Source of the DNA: Kallotenue papyrolyticum
Lineage (GTDB): Bacteria > Chloroflexota > Chloroflexia > Chloroflexales > Kallotenuaceae
Reading direction: 5' to 3'
Assembly: GCF_000526415.1 (NCBI RefSeq)
Contig: NZ_JAGA01000002.1
Location: 860,001 to 924,000, forward strand
Length of the DNA: 64,000 nucleotides
Shown here: one piece after another, positions 8,905 to 19,855 of the stretch
Layout: each line of letters starts with the position of its first letter
How positions within the stretch are numbered: position 1 is the stretch's first letter
Position numbers and translations under genes: made by a program
The notes under the pieces: model-generated
What the model was told of the DNA's origin: nothing
Database searches by the model: none
The model's input: only the letters and a program-made list of their open reading frames with translations

Positions 8905-9291
8905 AGCTTCCTCCGCGGTTGTCTGTCTGCATCGGTCTGTGCGTTCCACCTGACAACCAAGGTTGCCCGCAACGGTTGCCCCAGGCGCCTTGTGCCATCT
9001 GTGGGCCAACCGCCGAACGGCTACCAAGATAAGGGAATCTACTCATCGGAAAGCACTGGGCAGGCTTCGCGCGGCAGCGATCACCCATCCAGGCATGGGG
9101 CCCAGCCGAATGCCCATCAACCACTCCGCCTGCGTCCGGCGAACGTGCCGCGCCCAGGACAAGGGTAGCATAACGTGTCAGCCGGCGCAACAGGATGCGC
9201 TGAAGGGGAAGAAGCCAGGCTGCGCTGCCTGCCCCAACAAAGGACAGCTGCCGAGTGCCGCTGTGCACAGCGTGGGCGAGCGCGCATGGGT
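8905..9291. other. gene-free stretch upstream of the str block
   Basis: About 390 nt without a supportable gene. The start of it holds two copies of GGTTGCC 13 nt apart (about 8958-8982) within AACCAAGGTTGCC, a small repeat upstream of the minus-strand gene that might be an operator. No tRNA or terminator was recognised. Confidence 0.5.
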
Positions 9292-9320
9292 TTGACAACG
9301 AGCCGCGCTCCTGCTATACT
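9292..9320 (+). promoter_or_regulatory. consensus promoter of rpsL-rpsG
   Basis: TTGACA, exactly 17 nt, then TATACT preceded by TGC. This is the best housekeeping-type promoter in the window and fits a strongly expressed ribosomal protein operon. The expected transcript start is near 9327, giving a leader of about 185 nt before rpsL. Confidence 0.85.
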
Positions 9321-9377
9321 TTGTCATCGCTAACGTTCTGGCAGTGTAGGCGTTTCACAGGCTAAGCTATTCGTTGC

Positions 9378-9446
9378 CAGACCCGCTTGACCCGTAGCGA
9401 CTCACGCTGAGCCGCTGCCAGGAAGACGGGGTCTGAGCGCTTTTTT
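9378..9446 (+). promoter_or_regulatory. possible attenuator in the rpsL leader
   Basis: CAGACCC (9378-9384) can pair with GGGTCTG (9429-9435), followed after GAGCGC... by six T residues (9441-9446). A smaller hairpin AGCG-ACTCA-CGCT lies inside. The arrangement, a T-run after a stem between promoter and first gene, resembles transcription attenuation or a ribosomal-protein autoregulatory leader. The stem is short and its loop long, so this is a candidate only. Confidence 0.4.
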
Positions 9447-9513
9447 GTGTCAAACAGTTATGGTTTTGGCCGCCCGCCAGCGTAGCAGGCGCGGGCCGTG
9501 CTCAGGAGGAGAC

Positions 9514-9945
9514 ATGCCGACAATCAACCAGCTTGTGCGCAAACCCCGCAAGCCTGTGCAGAAGAAGACCAAGGCTCCGGCGTTGCGCTTCAGCTACAAC
9601 TCCCTGAAAGGGAAGCTGACGCGCGGCAAGGGGTCGCCACAGAAGCGCGGTGTCTGCACGCAGGTACGCACCATGACGCCGAAGAAGCCGAACTCGGCGC
9701 TGCGCAAGATCGCGCGCGTGCGCCTGTCCAACGGCATTGAAGTGACGGCGTACATTCCGGGTGAGGGACACAATCTGCAAGAGCACTCGGTGGTGCTGAT
9801 TCGCGGAGGCCGCGTCAAGGACCTGCCGGGCGTGCGCTACCACATCGTGCGCGGCACACTGGATGCGCAGGGGGTGGCCAATCGCAAGCAGGGCCGCTCC
9901 AAGTATGGCACCAAGCGCAGCGCGCAGCCTGGGGGGAAGCGCTAA
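9514..9945 (+). CDS. rpsL: 30S ribosomal protein S12
   Basis: A 143-residue S12. Core motifs [40 protein letters not shown] and [16 protein letters not shown] are intact, including the lysines of the decoding-centre loops (PKKPNS and GGRVKDLPG) where streptomycin resistance arises. Between PALR and SPQKRG it carries the longer Firmicutes-like loop ([15 protein letters not shown]) rather than the short loop of E. coli or Thermus. The start ATG 9514 follows AGGAGGA; upstream in-frame codons lie before that box. Confidence 0.98.
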   Translation: MPTINQLVRKPRKPVQKKTKAPALRFSYNSLKGKLTRGKGSPQKRGVCTQVRTMTPKKPNSALRKIARVRLSNGIEVTAYIPGEGHNLQEHSVVLIRGGRVKDLPGVRYHIVRGTLDAQGVANRKQGRSKYGTKRSAQPGGKR

Positions 9946-9957
9946 GACGGAGCTACT

Positions 9958-10428
9958 ATGCCACGACGAGGAAAGTACAAGAAGCATGTCATTCCGCCGG
10001 ATGTGCGCTACAACAGCGTGCCGGTGCAGCAGTTCATCAATAAGGTGATGAAGAACGGCAAAAAGTCGATCGCCGAAAAGATCGTCTATGGCGCGCTGGA
10101 GGCGGCTGCCGAACGTTTGGGCCGCCCGCCGCTGGAGGTCTTCGAAACTGCCGTTCGCAACGCCTCGCCGGCGGTGCGGGTCGTGCCCAAGCGCGTAGGC
10201 GGCGCGACCTATCAGGTACCGGTCGAGGTCAAGGGCGAGCTGCGCCAGTCGCTGGCGATGCGCTGGATCATTCAAGCGGCGCGTGCCCGGCAAGGGCGGC
10301 CCATGGTGGAGCGCCTGACGGCCGAATTGATCGATGCGTTCAACAACACCGGCGCGGCGGTTCGTCGGCGCGAGGAGACGCATCGCATGGCGGAAGCCAA
10401 CCGCGCCTTTGCGCACTACGCGCGCTAG
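9958..10428 (+). CDS. rpsG: 30S ribosomal protein S7
   Basis: A 156-residue S7, the primary 16S rRNA 3'-domain binder. It opens MPRRGKYKKHVIPPDVRYNS and contains KSIAEKIVYGALE, VRVVPKRVGGATYQVPVEV and the C-terminal KREETHRMAEANRAFAHY-type helix (here RREETHRMAEANRAFAHYAR). It lies 12 nt after rpsL and is followed by a strong terminator, so rpsL-rpsG form a short unit separate from fusA. Confidence 0.98.
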   Translation: MPRRGKYKKHVIPPDVRYNSVPVQQFINKVMKNGKKSIAEKIVYGALEAAAERLGRPPLEVFETAVRNASPAVRVVPKRVGGATYQVPVEVKGELRQSLAMRWIIQAARARQGRPMVERLTAELIDAFNNTGAAVRRREETHRMAEANRAFAHYAR

Positions 10429-10448
10429 GCCGGCTCCGGTAGCGTAGC

Positions 10449-10480
10449 AGGGCTTGACTCGCCATAGTTGAGCCCTTTTG
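10449..10480 (+). terminator. rho-independent terminator after rpsG
   Basis: AGGGCTTGACT pairs with AGTTGAGCCCT (11 bp with two G-T pairs, 6-nt loop) and runs into TTTTG. It is 20 nt past the rpsG stop. Confidence 0.85.
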
Positions 10481-10575
10481 TGTGTTCGATCCGGTCTGCT
10501 GCCCCGCATCGGTCATCGCCGTCGCGGGGCAGGCGTGTATCGCCGGGCGCGTTTGGCTGCGGCTGCCGAACGATC

Positions 10576-10584
10576 TGGTACAAT
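10576..10584 (+). promoter_or_regulatory. extended -10 promoter of fusA
   Basis: TGGTACAAT, identical to the element before pdxS, 60 nt upstream of fusA and downstream of the rpsG terminator. No good -35 at normal spacing. Confidence 0.6.
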
Positions 10585-10644
10585 ACCGCTGATGCTATAA
10601 CGCAAGTCTTGCCGATGATCAGGCGGCAAGCATGGAGTATGTGA

Positions 10645-12735
10645 ATGCCACGGCAAGCACCGTTACATACGTATCGTAATATCGGTATTATTGCGCATAT
10701 CGACGCGGGCAAAACCACGACGACCGAGCGCATCCTGTACTACACCGGCCGGACCTACAAGCTCGGCGAGGTGCATGAGGGCACGGCCACCATGGACTTC
10801 ATGCCCCAGGAGCGTGAGCGCGGCATCACGATCCAGTCGGCGGCGACGACCGCCGAGTGGAAGGGCTACCGCATCAACATCATCGACACGCCCGGCCACG
10901 TGGACTTTACCGCCGAGGTGGAGCGCTCGCTGCGCGTGCTCGATGGTGGCGTAGTAGTCTTCGATGCCGTCGCCGGCGTCGAGCCGCAGTCGGAGACGGT
11001 CTGGCGGCAGGCCGACAAGTACCGCGTGCCGCGCATCTGCTTCGTCAACAAGATGGATCGCATGGGTGCCAACTTCGAGCGCACCGTGCAGATGATCCGT
11101 GACCGGCTGGGCGCACGCCCGGTGCCGATCCAGTTGCCGATCGGTGCCGAGGATCAGTTCCGCGGTATCGTCGATCTGATGACGATGAAGGCCGTCTTCT
11201 ACCTCGACGATCTGGGCACCAAGCAGGAAGAGCAGGAGATCCCTGCCGAGCTGCTGGACAAAGCCAACCAGCTGCGCGCCGAGATGGTCGAGGCCATCGC
11301 CGAGACCGACGATGAGCTGACGCTGCTCTACCTGGAGGGCGAAGAGATCTCGATCGAGGAGCTGAAGCGTGCTCTACGCAAGGCCACCATCGCCGGCCAA
11401 CTGGTGCCGGTACTGTGCGGCTCGGCGCTCAAGAACAAGGGCGTGCAGCGCATGCTCGACGCGGTGGTGGACTACCTGCCCTCGCCGCTCGACATTCCGC
11501 CGGTGCAGGGCACGCGCCCGGGCGAGCATGCCGGCGATGAGGGCGTCGAGATCCTGACGCGCGAAGCCAGCGACGACGCGCCCTTCTCGGCGCTGGTCTT
11601 TAAGATCGTTGCCGACCCGTTTGTCGGCAAGCTGGCCTACTTCCGCGTCTATTCCGGCAAGATCGAAGCCGGCTCGTATGTCTTGAACTCGACGCGTGGT
11701 CAGCGCGAGCGCATCGGGCGTCTGCTGCAGATGCACGCCAACCACCGCGAGGAGATCAAAGAGGTCTATGCCGGCGACATCGCGGCGATGGTCGGTCCGA
11801 AGCAGACCTTCACCGGCGACACGATCTGTGACCCGGAGCATCCGATCGTGCTGGAGTCGATCAAGTTCCCGGAGCCGGTGATCCAGGTGGCGGTCGAGCC
11901 CAAGACCAAGGCCGACCAGGACAAGCTGAGCATCGCGCTGGGCAAGCTGGCCGAAGAGGATCCCACCTTCCGCCTGAGCACCGACCCGGAGACCGGCCAG
12001 ACGATCATCGCCGGCATGGGCGAGCTGCATCTGGAGGTGATCATCGACCGCCTGATGCGCGAATATAAGGTCGAGGCCAACGTCGGCAAGCCGCAGGTGG
12101 CCTACCGCGAGACGATCACCCAGCCGGTGGATGTCGACTCGAAATTTGTGCGCCAGACCGGCGGCAAGGGTCAGTACGGCCACGTCAAGATCAAGTTCGA
12201 GCCGCTGCAGGAGGGCCAGGGCTTCGAGTTCGTCAACGCGATTGTCGGCGGCGTGGTGCCCAAGGAGTACATCCCGGCGGTGGAGCAGGGCATCCGTGAG
12301 GCGATGCAGACCGGCGTCATCGCGGGCTATCCGGTGGTCGACATCAAGGCCACGCTCTATGATGGCTCCTACCATGAGGTGGACTCGTCGGAGATGGCCT
12401 TCAAGATCGCTGCCTCGATGGCGCTCAAGGACGCTGTACGCAAGGGCCGCCCGCAGATCCTCGAGCCGATCATGAAGGTCGAGGTGACCGTGCCCGAGGA
12501 GTATATGGGCACCGTGCTGGGTGACCTCAACAGCCGACGCGGGCGGGTCGAAGGCATCGAGGCGCGCGGCAACGCCCAGGTCGTGCGCGCCATGGTGCCG
12601 CTGGCCAACATGTTCGGCTATGCCACCGACCTGCGCTCGATGACCTCGGGCCGCGCCAACTACTCGATGGAGTTCGATCACTACGAGCCGCTGCCCGCCA
12701 GCCTGGCCGAGGAGATCAGCGCCAAGAAGCGCTAG
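10645..12735 (+). CDS. fusA: elongation factor G
   Basis: A 696-residue translocase GTPase of normal EF-G length. G1 is [15 protein letters not shown], switch I ends in [12 protein letters not shown]3 is [21 protein letters not shown]4 is [10 protein letters not shown]. Domain II, III, IV and V signatures follow (for example [20 protein letters not shown] in III and [12 protein letters not shown]-like sequence opening IV, then [10 protein letters not shown] in V). It has its own promoter rather than being read only from rpsL, and is followed by a bidirectional terminator. Confidence 0.98.
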   Translation: MPRQAPLHTYRNIGIIAHIDAGKTTTTERILYYTGRTYKLGEVHEGTATMDFMPQERERGITIQSAATTAEWKGYRINIIDTPGHVDFTAEVERSLRVLDGGVVVFDAVAGVEPQSETVWRQADKYRVPRICFVNKMDRMGANFERTVQMIRDRLGARPVPIQLPIGAEDQFRGIVDLMTMKAVFYLDDLGTKQEEQEIPAELLDKANQLRAEMVEAIAETDDELTLLYLEGEEISIEELKRALRKATIAGQLVPVLCGSALKNKGVQRMLDAVVDYLPSPLDIPPVQGTRPGEHAGDEGVEILTREASDDAPFSALVFKIVADPFVGKLAYFRVYSGKIEAGSYVLNSTRGQRERIGRLLQMHANHREEIKEVYAGDIAAMVGPKQTFTGDTICDPEHPIVLESIKFPEPVIQVAVEPKTKADQDKLSIALGKLAEEDPTFRLSTDPETGQTIIAGMGELHLEVIIDRLMREYKVEANVGKPQVAYRETITQPVDVDSKFVRQTGGKGQYGHVKIKFEPLQEGQGFEFVNAIVGGVVPKEYIPAVEQGIREAMQTGVIAGYPVVDIKATLYDGSYHEVDSSEMAFKIAASMALKDAVRKGRPQILEPIMKVEVTVPEEYMGTVLGDLNSRRGRVEGIEARGNAQVVRAMVPLANMFGYATDLRSMTSGRANYSMEFDHYEPLPASLAEEISAKKR

Positions 12736-12764
12736 GGATGGGGGCGACGTATGTCCGGCCCGGA

Positions 12765-12800
12765 CGGCTGGTCGTCACGCGTGTGACGGTCAGCCGTTTT
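12765..12800. terminator. bidirectional terminator between fusA and methyltransferase gene
   Basis: CGGCTG-GT-CGTCAC, loop GCGT, GTGACG-GT-CAGCCG, then TTTTG. Both 6-bp stems are perfect with a symmetrical GT/GT internal loop. It lies between two converging genes, and the T-run on the plus strand serves fusA. Confidence 0.8.
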
Positions 12801-12814
12801 GTCTGCGTTGCGGG

Positions 12815-13612
12815 CTAGCTCACGCCGCGCTGGCGCAGCGCTTCATAGATCAGCAGGGCGGCGGCGGTCGCCACGTTGAGCGAATTGACACGGCCAACCA
12901 TGGGGATGCGCACCTGCTGCGCGGCGGCGTCCAGCCAGCGCCGACTCAGGCCATGCTTCTCCTCGCCCACGGCGATGGCGACCGGTCCGCGCAGGTTGGC
13001 ATCGGTGTAGCGCAGGCTGGCTTGGGGGGTGGTGGCGATCACCGGAATAGCGCGTTCGGCCAGCCAGGTCAGCACCTCAGCGCTGGTGGCTGCCGCGACC
13101 GGCACGCTGAAGAGCGCGCCTTTGCTGGCGCGCACAATGTTGGGATTGCCCCAGTCGGTGAGCGGATCGGCGGCGATCACCGCGTCCACGCCGGCGGCAT
13201 CGGCAGTGCGCAGCATGGCGCCCAGGTTGCCCGGCTTTTCGACCGATTCGGCGATCAGCAGCAGCGGCGTGGCGCCGAGGCGCAGCGCGGCCAGCCGCGT
13301 CTCGATCAACGGCACGGTCGCCACCCAGCCGTCGGGATGGTCGCGGTAGGCCAGCTTTTCAAACACGCGCGGGCTGACTTCAAGGGTCTCTGTCCCCAGC
13401 GCGCGCATGCGCAGCAGCAGCTGTGCCTGTTCCGGCGTGCGCCACAGCGCGGGACAGAAGAAGAGCGTGTGTGGCCGCACGCCGCTGTCTAGCGCCAGGC
13501 TCAGCTCCTCGTAGCCTTCGACGCGCATCAGGCCGCTGCGCTCGCGGTCCTTGCGGTCGCGCAGCGCAATCACCTGCTTGATGCGCGGGTTGTGCGGGCT
13601 GGTAATCAGCAT
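12815..13612 (-). CDS. SpoU/TrmH-family RNA 2'-O-methyltransferase
   Basis: A 265-residue SPOUT enzyme. An N-terminal substrate-binding domain (~1-100, starting MLITSPHNPRIKQVIALRDR) precedes the knotted SAM domain with the three family motifs: ESVEKPGNLGAMLRTADAAG, NPNIVRASKGALFSVPV and VGEEKHGLSRRWLD followed by RIPMVGRVNSLNVATAAALL. Such enzymes methylate ribose 2'-OH in rRNA or tRNA; the specific site cannot be read off, though the N-domain layout resembles 23S rRNA enzymes such as RlmB and AviRb. It lies opposite to fusA and tuf, 36 nt after the other methyltransferase gene. Confidence 0.88.
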   Translation of the reverse strand: MLITSPHNPRIKQVIALRDRKDRERSGLMRVEGYEELSLALDSGVRPHTLFFCPALWRTPEQAQLLLRMRALGTETLEVSPRVFEKLAYRDHPDGWVATVPLIETRLAALRLGATPLLLIAESVEKPGNLGAMLRTADAAGVDAVIAADPLTDWGNPNIVRASKGALFSVPVAAATSAEVLTWLAERAIPVIATTPQASLRYTDANLRGPVAIAVGEEKHGLSRRWLDAAAQQVRIPMVGRVNSLNVATAAALLIYEALRQRGVS

Positions 13613-13648
13613 GGCTGGTGGCTCCCTCGGGCGCGCCGGGCCGTTCCC

Positions 13649-14545
13649 TTAGGCCGCCCAGCGCGCGAAGATGGCCGTGGATAGGGCACGTCCGGCATGG
13701 CTTTCCCTGAGGATCATCTCGCCGGCGTTGAGCGTGCCGCCGTAGCCGGCCATTATATCCTGCAGAAGATTGTATAGACTCAGCGCCGAAAGTTTGATCG
13801 CGTAGGCGGTGAGCACGACGAACAGTGGCTGTGGGCTGAAGATCTGGCGGCAGGTCATCAGGAGCGTCGGCAGATCGTCTTCGAGGCGCCAGATCTCGCC
13901 TTTGGGCCCGCGTCCAAACGGTGGCGGATCGATGATAAAGCCATCGTAGTGTGAGGTGCGCCGCGCTTCGCGCTTGACGAACTTGACCGCATCATCGAGC
14001 AGCCAGCGGATCGGTGCGTCGCTCAGCCCGGAGAGCACCTGGTTGTCGCGCGCCCAGGCAATGCCTTTCTTGGAGGCATCCACGTGGGTGACCTGCGCGC
14101 CGGCGGCGGCGGCAGCCAGCGTGGCGATGCCAGTATAGCCGAATAGGTTCAGGACGCGGATTGGCCGTCCCGCCTCGGCGATCAGGCGCATCAGCCATTC
14201 CCAGTGGCTGGCCTGTTCGGGAAACACGCCCAGATGGCGGAAGGGCGTGGGCTGCACCCAGAAGCGTAGGTGGCGGTAGTGGAGCGCCCAGCGCGGTGGC
14301 AAGGGGCGCGTCATGTGCCACTGACCACCCTCGGTGCTCTCGGGGCGAAAGAAAGCATCGGCGCGTTCCCACGCATCGGCGGGCAGCGCCGGGCGCCAGA
14401 TCGCCTGTGGCTCGGGACGCACGAAACGGTACGGACCGAAGCGCTCCAGCTTGCGGCCGTCGCCGCTGTCCAGGAGCTCATAGTCGGCCCAGCGTGGTGT
14501 ATCGAGCAGCACCAAGGTGGATGATAGTCCGGGCGTGTCTGACAT
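13649..14545 (-). CDS. class I SAM-dependent methyltransferase, RlmI/RlmK-like
   Basis: A 298-residue Rossmann methyltransferase. The SAM motif I is LNLFGYTGIATLAAAAAGAQ, followed by the acidic ribose-binding VTHVDASKKGIAWARDNQ, and the catalytic-type DPPPFGRGPKGEIW. This is the pattern of the COG1092 group whose known members methylate 23S rRNA cytidine C5 or guanine N2. The N-terminal ~110 residues lack a recognisable PUA domain, so it is a shorter relative. It is probably cotranscribed with the SpoU gene, forming an RNA-modification pair inserted between fusA and tuf. Confidence 0.8.
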   Translation of the reverse strand: MSDTPGLSSTLVLLDTPRWADYELLDSGDGRKLERFGPYRFVRPEPQAIWRPALPADAWERADAFFRPESTEGGQWHMTRPLPPRWALHYRHLRFWVQPTPFRHLGVFPEQASHWEWLMRLIAEAGRPIRVLNLFGYTGIATLAAAAAGAQVTHVDASKKGIAWARDNQVLSGLSDAPIRWLLDDAVKFVKREARRTSHYDGFIIDPPPFGRGPKGEIWRLEDDLPTLLMTCRQIFSPQPLFVVLTAYAIKLSALSLYNLLQDIMAGYGGTLNAGEMILRESHAGRALSTAIFARWAA

Positions 14546-14627
14546 GGTTCATTCTGCATCCGCTTGATAGGCCTTATTGTCGTCGAGAAGCGGCGCCGAT
14601 GCAAGTGAGCGGCGCGCAGAACGGATG

Positions 14628-14655
14628 TTGATCTATGGCGAGAATATGGTATAAT
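14628..14655 (+). promoter_or_regulatory. tuf: promoter of tuf and the S10 cluster
   Basis: TTGATC, a 16-nt spacer, then TATAAT preceded by TGG (extended -10). The leader to tuf is about 160 nt and holds a perfect 8-bp hairpin, CGAGGGGC-GGCTG-GCCCCTCG (14669-14689), without a T-run. Confidence 0.8.
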
Positions 14656-14821
14656 CTCGCCCTGTACGCGAGGGGCGGCTGGCCCCTCGTCGTTACGCCA
14701 GTTGTGTGCCCCACGCGGGGCGAGGCCAGGAATAGGGAGTTTAGGGCCGGCAGCGCCGGAAACCAACACCCTGTTCCTATCGCATTGTCTGAAGCAGGCT
14801 TAGCAGGGAGGATGACTCCGC

Positions 14822-16027
<1,206 letters not shown>

Positions 16028-16037
16028 GCGGCTCGCG

Positions 16038-16076
16038 GCTATCAGCTGTCAGCGTGCGACGCTGATGGCTGATAGC
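16038..16076 (+). repeat. perfect two-part inverted repeat between tuf and rpsJ
   Basis: GCTATCAGC-TG-TCAGCG, loop TGCGA, CGCTGA-TG-GCTGATAGC. Fifteen base pairs in two perfect stems around a symmetrical TG/TG internal loop. No T-run follows. It fills almost the whole 69-nt spacer. Confidence 0.8.
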
Positions 16077-16096
16077 TCCTCGCTAAAGGCGTAGAT

Positions 16097-16405
16097 ATGG
16101 CAAAGCAGAAAGTTCGTATTCGGCTGAAAGCCTTCGATCACAAGATCCTGGATCAGTCGGCGCGACAGATCGTCGAGGCCGCCGAACGCACCGGCGCGCT
16201 GGTCGCCGGTCCGGTGCCGCTGCCGACCAAGATCGAGCGCTACAGCGTGATTCGCTCGCCGTTCATCGACAAGGACTCGCAGGAGCAGTTCGAGATCCGC
16301 ACGCACAAGCGGTTGATCGATGTGCTTGATCCCAGCCAGCAGACGATTAATGCGCTGATGAAGCTCAACCTGCCGGCGGGTGTGGATATCGAGATCAAGT
16401 TGTAG
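16097..16405 (+). CDS. rpsJ: 30S ribosomal protein S10
   Basis: A 102-residue S10 (also the NusE subunit of antitermination complexes). Motifs: [39 protein letters not shown] and [19 protein letters not shown] with the long beta-hairpin that reaches into the 30S head. It lies 69 nt after tuf. A 150-nt spacer to rplC follows; it holds GCCGTG...CACGGC and GGCG...CGCC hairpins but no gene. Confidence 0.98.
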   Translation: MAKQKVRIRLKAFDHKILDQSARQIVEAAERTGALVAGPVPLPTKIERYSVIRSPFIDKDSQEQFEIRTHKRLIDVLDPSQQTINALMKLNLPAGVDIEIKL

Positions 16406-16555
16406 ATGCTGTCAGCCGTGCGCAAACGGTTCACGGCCGGCGGCTGGGTTGAATCAAAGGTGCTTGAGTCGGCGGCTGATCGCCGATCGGTGCGAGAAAG
16501 CATAGCCAATGCGGCAGGGCGTGGCCCGTAAGTCCGTATGCTATGGAGGTGCATT

Positions 16556-17194
16556 GTGGCAATTCATGGATTGTTGGGGCGCAAACTAGGCATGACCACC
16601 GTGTTCAACGAGCGCGGTGAGGCCATTCCGGTGACGGTGATCGAGGCCGGCCCAAACCATGTGCTGAACGTTCGTACGCGCGAACGCGATGGCTACGAGG
16701 CGGTGCAGCTCGGATTTGGCGCGGTCAATCCCAAAAAGCTGACCAAGCCGGTGCTGGGCCAGATGAAGGGCGCGGGTGTGGCGGTGCGCTACGTCCGTGA
16801 GATGCCGGCCGACAACGTCGCCGAGCACGCCGTCGGCGAGACGGTCGATGTCGATCTGTTTCAGGCCGGCGATCTGGTCGATGTCACGGGCTGGAGCAAA
16901 GGGCGGGGCTTTGCTGGTGTGGTCAAGCGCCACGGCTTCCGCGGCGGGCCGCGCACCCACGGCCAGTCCGACCGTGAGCGCGCCCCAGGCTCGCTGGGCG
17001 CCGGTACGACGCCGGGACGCGTCTGGAAGGGGTTGCGCATGGCCGGGCGCATGGGCAACGAGCGCAAAACGGTGCAGCGTCTGCGTGTCGTGCGCGTGGA
17101 TCACGAGCGTCACCTGCTGCTGGTCAAGGGGTCGGTTCCGGGGGCCAAGAACGGCCTGGTGTATGTTCGCCGGACAGTGAAGCCAGTCAGATAG
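16556..17194 (+). CDS. rplC: 50S ribosomal protein L3
   Basis: A 212-residue L3. Start GTG 16556 behind GGAGGTG gives [20 protein letters not shown], the usual N-terminus. Contains [20 protein letters not shown] with the internal loop reaching the peptidyl-transferase centre, then [16 protein letters not shown]. Followed by an 82-nt spacer containing the perfect hairpin CGCCAC-GCGCT-GTGGCG (from about 17221). Confidence 0.97.
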   Translation: MAIHGLLGRKLGMTTVFNERGEAIPVTVIEAGPNHVLNVRTRERDGYEAVQLGFGAVNPKKLTKPVLGQMKGAGVAVRYVREMPADNVAEHAVGETVDVDLFQAGDLVDVTGWSKGRGFAGVVKRHGFRGGPRTHGQSDRERAPGSLGAGTTPGRVWKGLRMAGRMGNERKTVQRLRVVRVDHERHLLLVKGSVPGAKNGLVYVRRTVKPVR

Positions 17195-17276
17195 CAGCGA
17201 GCGAGGCTCGGGGAGCGCTGCGCCACGCGCTGTGGCGGTGCCGGCGGCCCGCGAGCTGACGAACAAGGTGAGACTC

Positions 17277-17933
17277 ATGCAAGCAACACTGTACAATCAG
17301 TCCGGCGCGCAGATCGGGACCATCGAGCTCGATGACTACATCTTCGGCATTGAGCCGAACGTGCCGGTGATGCACCAGATGCTGGTGCTGCAAAACGCTA
17401 ATGCGCGCCAGGGGACGCATAGCACACGCACGCGTGGCGAGGTCAGCGGCTCGACGCGCAAGCTCTACCGCCAGAAGGGCACCGGGCGCGCGCGCCAGGG
17501 CGCCATTCGCGCGCCGCACCACTCGGGTGGCGGTGTGGTCTTCGGCCCCAAGCCGCGCAAATACACGCAGCGCATGCCGCGCAAGATGCGCCGCCTGGCG
17601 GTGCGCTCGGCGCTCTCGGCCAAGCAGCGCGACGGCGCGATCCGCTTTGTGGATCGGCTGCAGCTGGAGACGATCCGCACCAAGGCGATGCTGGAGGTGC
17701 TGCGCGCCTTCGAGCTCGAGCGGCAGAAGACGCTGATTGTCTTGCCGGAGAAGGATGAGACGCTCATCCGCTCGGCCAACAACCTGCCCAACGTCAAGAC
17801 GCTGCTGGCCATGTATCTGAATGTTCGCGATCTGCTCAAGTACGATGTGGTGATCATGCCGCAGGCGGCGCTGGAGCAGGTCAACGCGTGGCTGGGTCGG
17901 GCAGACGCGGCGCAGCCCCAGGAGGCAGCGTGA
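17277..17933 (+). CDS. rplD: 50S ribosomal protein L4
   Basis: A 218-residue L4 (L1e family). Start ATG 17277 follows AAGGTGAG. It contains the rRNA-binding exit-tunnel loop segment [20 protein letters not shown] and [17 protein letters not shown], then the globular [19 protein letters not shown] region. In some bacteria L4 autoregulates the S10 operon through the rpsJ leader; nothing here proves that. The stop overlaps rplW by 1 nt. Confidence 0.97.
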   Translation: MQATLYNQSGAQIGTIELDDYIFGIEPNVPVMHQMLVLQNANARQGTHSTRTRGEVSGSTRKLYRQKGTGRARQGAIRAPHHSGGGVVFGPKPRKYTQRMPRKMRRLAVRSALSAKQRDGAIRFVDRLQLETIRTKAMLEVLRAFELERQKTLIVLPEKDETLIRSANNLPNVKTLLAMYLNVRDLLKYDVVIMPQAALEQVNAWLGRADAAQPQEAA

Positions 17934-18235
17934 TGTCGAACGCGCATCGCATCATCATTCGCCCGGTGATCACCGAGAAAAACACGCGCCTGAACGAGAT
18001 CAACCAGTACATCTTTGAGGTGGCGCAGGACAGCAACAAGATCGAGATCAAGCGGGCGATCGAGGAGATCTTTGGCGTCACCGTCAAGTCGGTGAACATC
18101 ATCAACGTCAAGGGGAAGCTGAAGCAGCGCCGCACGCGCCACGGGGTGACGCGGGGCTACACACGCGACTGGAAAAAGGCGATTGTGACCCTGACGCCCG
18201 ACAGCAAGCCCATTGACATCTTCGAAGGGGTCTAA
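17933..18235 (+). CDS. rplW: 50S ribosomal protein L23
   Basis: A 100-residue L23 at the tunnel exit, docking site of SRP and trigger factor. Motifs: [40 protein letters not shown] and [17 protein letters not shown]. The start (TGATG) overlaps the rplD stop. Confidence 0.97.
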   Translation: MSNAHRIIIRPVITEKNTRLNEINQYIFEVAQDSNKIEIKRAIEEIFGVTVKSVNIINVKGKLKQRRTRHGVTRGYTRDWKKAIVTLTPDSKPIDIFEGV

Positions 18236-18237
18236 GG

Positions 18238-19071
18238 ATGGGCATTAAGCGGTACAAGCCAACCTCGCCGGGCCGGCGCGGCATGAGCGTCTCGACCTTC
18301 GAAGAGATCACGAAGTTCGAACCAGAAAAGTCGCTGCTGGAGCCCAAAAAGCGCACCGGCGGGCGCAACAACCAGGGCCGGATCACGGCGCGCCATCGGG
18401 GTGGCGGGCATAAGCGCCACTACCGCATTATCGACTTCAAGCGCAACAAGCACGGCGTGCCGGCGCGCGTGATCGGCATCGAGTACGATCCCAACCGCTC
18501 GGCGCGCATTGCGCTGCTGGAGTATGAAGACGGCGAGCGCCGCTACATTCTGGCGCCGCTGGGCCTGGGCGTGGGCGATACGGTGATGTCCGGGCCGACG
18601 GCCGAGATCCGCGTGGGCAATGCTCTGCCGCTGCGCAACATCCCGGTCGGTACGCAGATCCACAACATCGAGTTGCAGATCGGGCATGGCGGCCAGATCG
18701 TGCGCTCGGCGGGCGCGGCGGCCCAGTTGATGGCCAAAGAGGGCAACTATGCCACGCTGCGCCTGCCGTCGGGCGAGATGCGGTTGGTGCACCTGAACTG
18801 CATGGCGACGATCGGCCAGGTCGGCAACCTGGATCACCAGAACATCGTGATCGGCAAGGCCGGTCGCGCGCGCTGGCTGGGGCGTCGGCCGCATGTGCGC
18901 GGCGCGGCGATGAACCCGGTCGATCACCCCCATGGCGGTGGCGAGGGCCATGCACCGGTGGGGCTCAAGCATCCCAAGACGCCGTGGGGCAAGCCGGCGC
19001 GCGGCGTCAAGACGCGCAACAACAAGCGTACCGATCGCTTCATTATTCGCCGGCGCAACAGCAACCGGTAG
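18238..19071 (+). CDS. rplB: 50S ribosomal protein L2
   Basis: A 277-residue L2, needed for subunit joining and peptidyl transfer. Seen: [20 protein letters not shown], the central SH3-like domain, and [16 protein letters not shown]-type C-terminal loop (here [20 protein letters not shown]) with the conserved His. It starts 3 nt after rplW. The 145-nt spacer to rpsS holds a GGCGCC-ATGC-GGCGCC hairpin and no gene. Confidence 0.98.
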   Translation: MGIKRYKPTSPGRRGMSVSTFEEITKFEPEKSLLEPKKRTGGRNNQGRITARHRGGGHKRHYRIIDFKRNKHGVPARVIGIEYDPNRSARIALLEYEDGERRYILAPLGLGVGDTVMSGPTAEIRVGNALPLRNIPVGTQIHNIELQIGHGGQIVRSAGAAAQLMAKEGNYATLRLPSGEMRLVHLNCMATIGQVGNLDHQNIVIGKAGRARWLGRRPHVRGAAMNPVDHPHGGGEGHAPVGLKHPKTPWGKPARGVKTRNNKRTDRFIIRRRNSNR

Positions 19072-19216
19072 GCGCGCCGACCGGCAGGGAGCCAGGGGGC
19101 GCCATGCGGCGCCGGAGGGGTGGAGCTGATGCTCGCCCTCTACCTTCTCCCCACGCTCGCCATGGCGACGCGCTGCTGGGTGCGCGTTGCCCGGCACGGA
19201 AAGGAAGGCAGACAAG

Positions 19217-19504
19217 ATGTCACGTTCGTCCAAAAAGGGCCCGTATGTCGATCTGCGGTTGCTGAGCCGCGTTGAGGAGCTCAATCGCAGCAACGACAAG
19301 CGCGTTCTGAAGACCTGGTCGCGCGATTCGACGATCTTTCCCCAGATGGTGGGGCACACGATCGCGGTGCATGACGGTCGGCGCCATGTGCCGGTGTACA
19401 TCACGGAAAACATGGTCGGACACAAGCTGGGCGAGTTCGCCCCGACGCGAACCTTCCGCGGCCATGGTGGGAAGAAGGCCGACAAGCGCGGCAGGATGAA
19501 GTAG
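19217..19504 (+). CDS. rpsS: 30S ribosomal protein S19
   Basis: A 95-residue S19. [20 protein letters not shown], then [20 protein letters not shown] and the C-terminal [20 protein letters not shown]. The ATG at 19217 gives the standard start; an in-frame ATG ten codons upstream is not supported by homology. Confidence 0.97.
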   Translation: MSRSSKKGPYVDLRLLSRVEELNRSNDKRVLKTWSRDSTIFPQMVGHTIAVHDGRRHVPVYITENMVGHKLGEFAPTRTFRGHGGKKADKRGRMK

Positions 19505-19513
19505 GAGCCAACC

Positions 19514-19855
19514 ATGCAAGCACGAGCTGTCTTGCGCGGCTTCCGCATGTCACCGACAAAGGTGCGCCTGGTCGCGGATCTGGTGCGTGGCAAGCGCGTT
19601 GACGAAGCGCTGGCAATCTTGCGCAACATGCCGCACAAAGCGGCGCGCGAGATCTATCGCACGGTGGCCTCGGCAGCCGCGAATGCGGAAAATAACTTTC
19701 AGATGGACCGCGACGATCTAGTGATCAAAACGATCATGGTGGACGAAGGGCCGGCGCTCAAGCGCTACATGCCGCGCGCGCGTGGTCGTGTCAACGTGAT
19801 TCGCAAGCGGTCGAGCCACATTACGGTGATCGTGGACGACGGTCAGGAGTATTAG
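19514..19855 (+). CDS. rplV: 50S ribosomal protein L22
   Basis: A 113-residue L22. [20 protein letters not shown] and [40 protein letters not shown] are standard. The beta-hairpin between ~80 and 100 lines the exit tunnel. A GGAG box precedes the ATG. Confidence 0.97.
   Translation: MQARAVLRGFRMSPTKVRLVADLVRGKRVDEALAILRNMPHKAAREIYRTVASAAANAENNFQMDRDDLVIKTIMVDEGPALKRYMPRARGRVNVIRKRSSHITVIVDDGQEY

Noticed and set aside
8905-9291. tRNA or small RNA gene in the gap before the str block
   Set aside because: No cloverleaf-like pairing or internal promoter boxes were found on reading both strands.
11374-12681. 435-codon open frame on the strand opposite fusA, and similar long frames opposite atpase, S7 and secY regions
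   Set aside because: High GC makes stop codons rare in antisense frames. The opposite strand encodes a fully conserved protein, and these frames have no RBS or recognisable domain.
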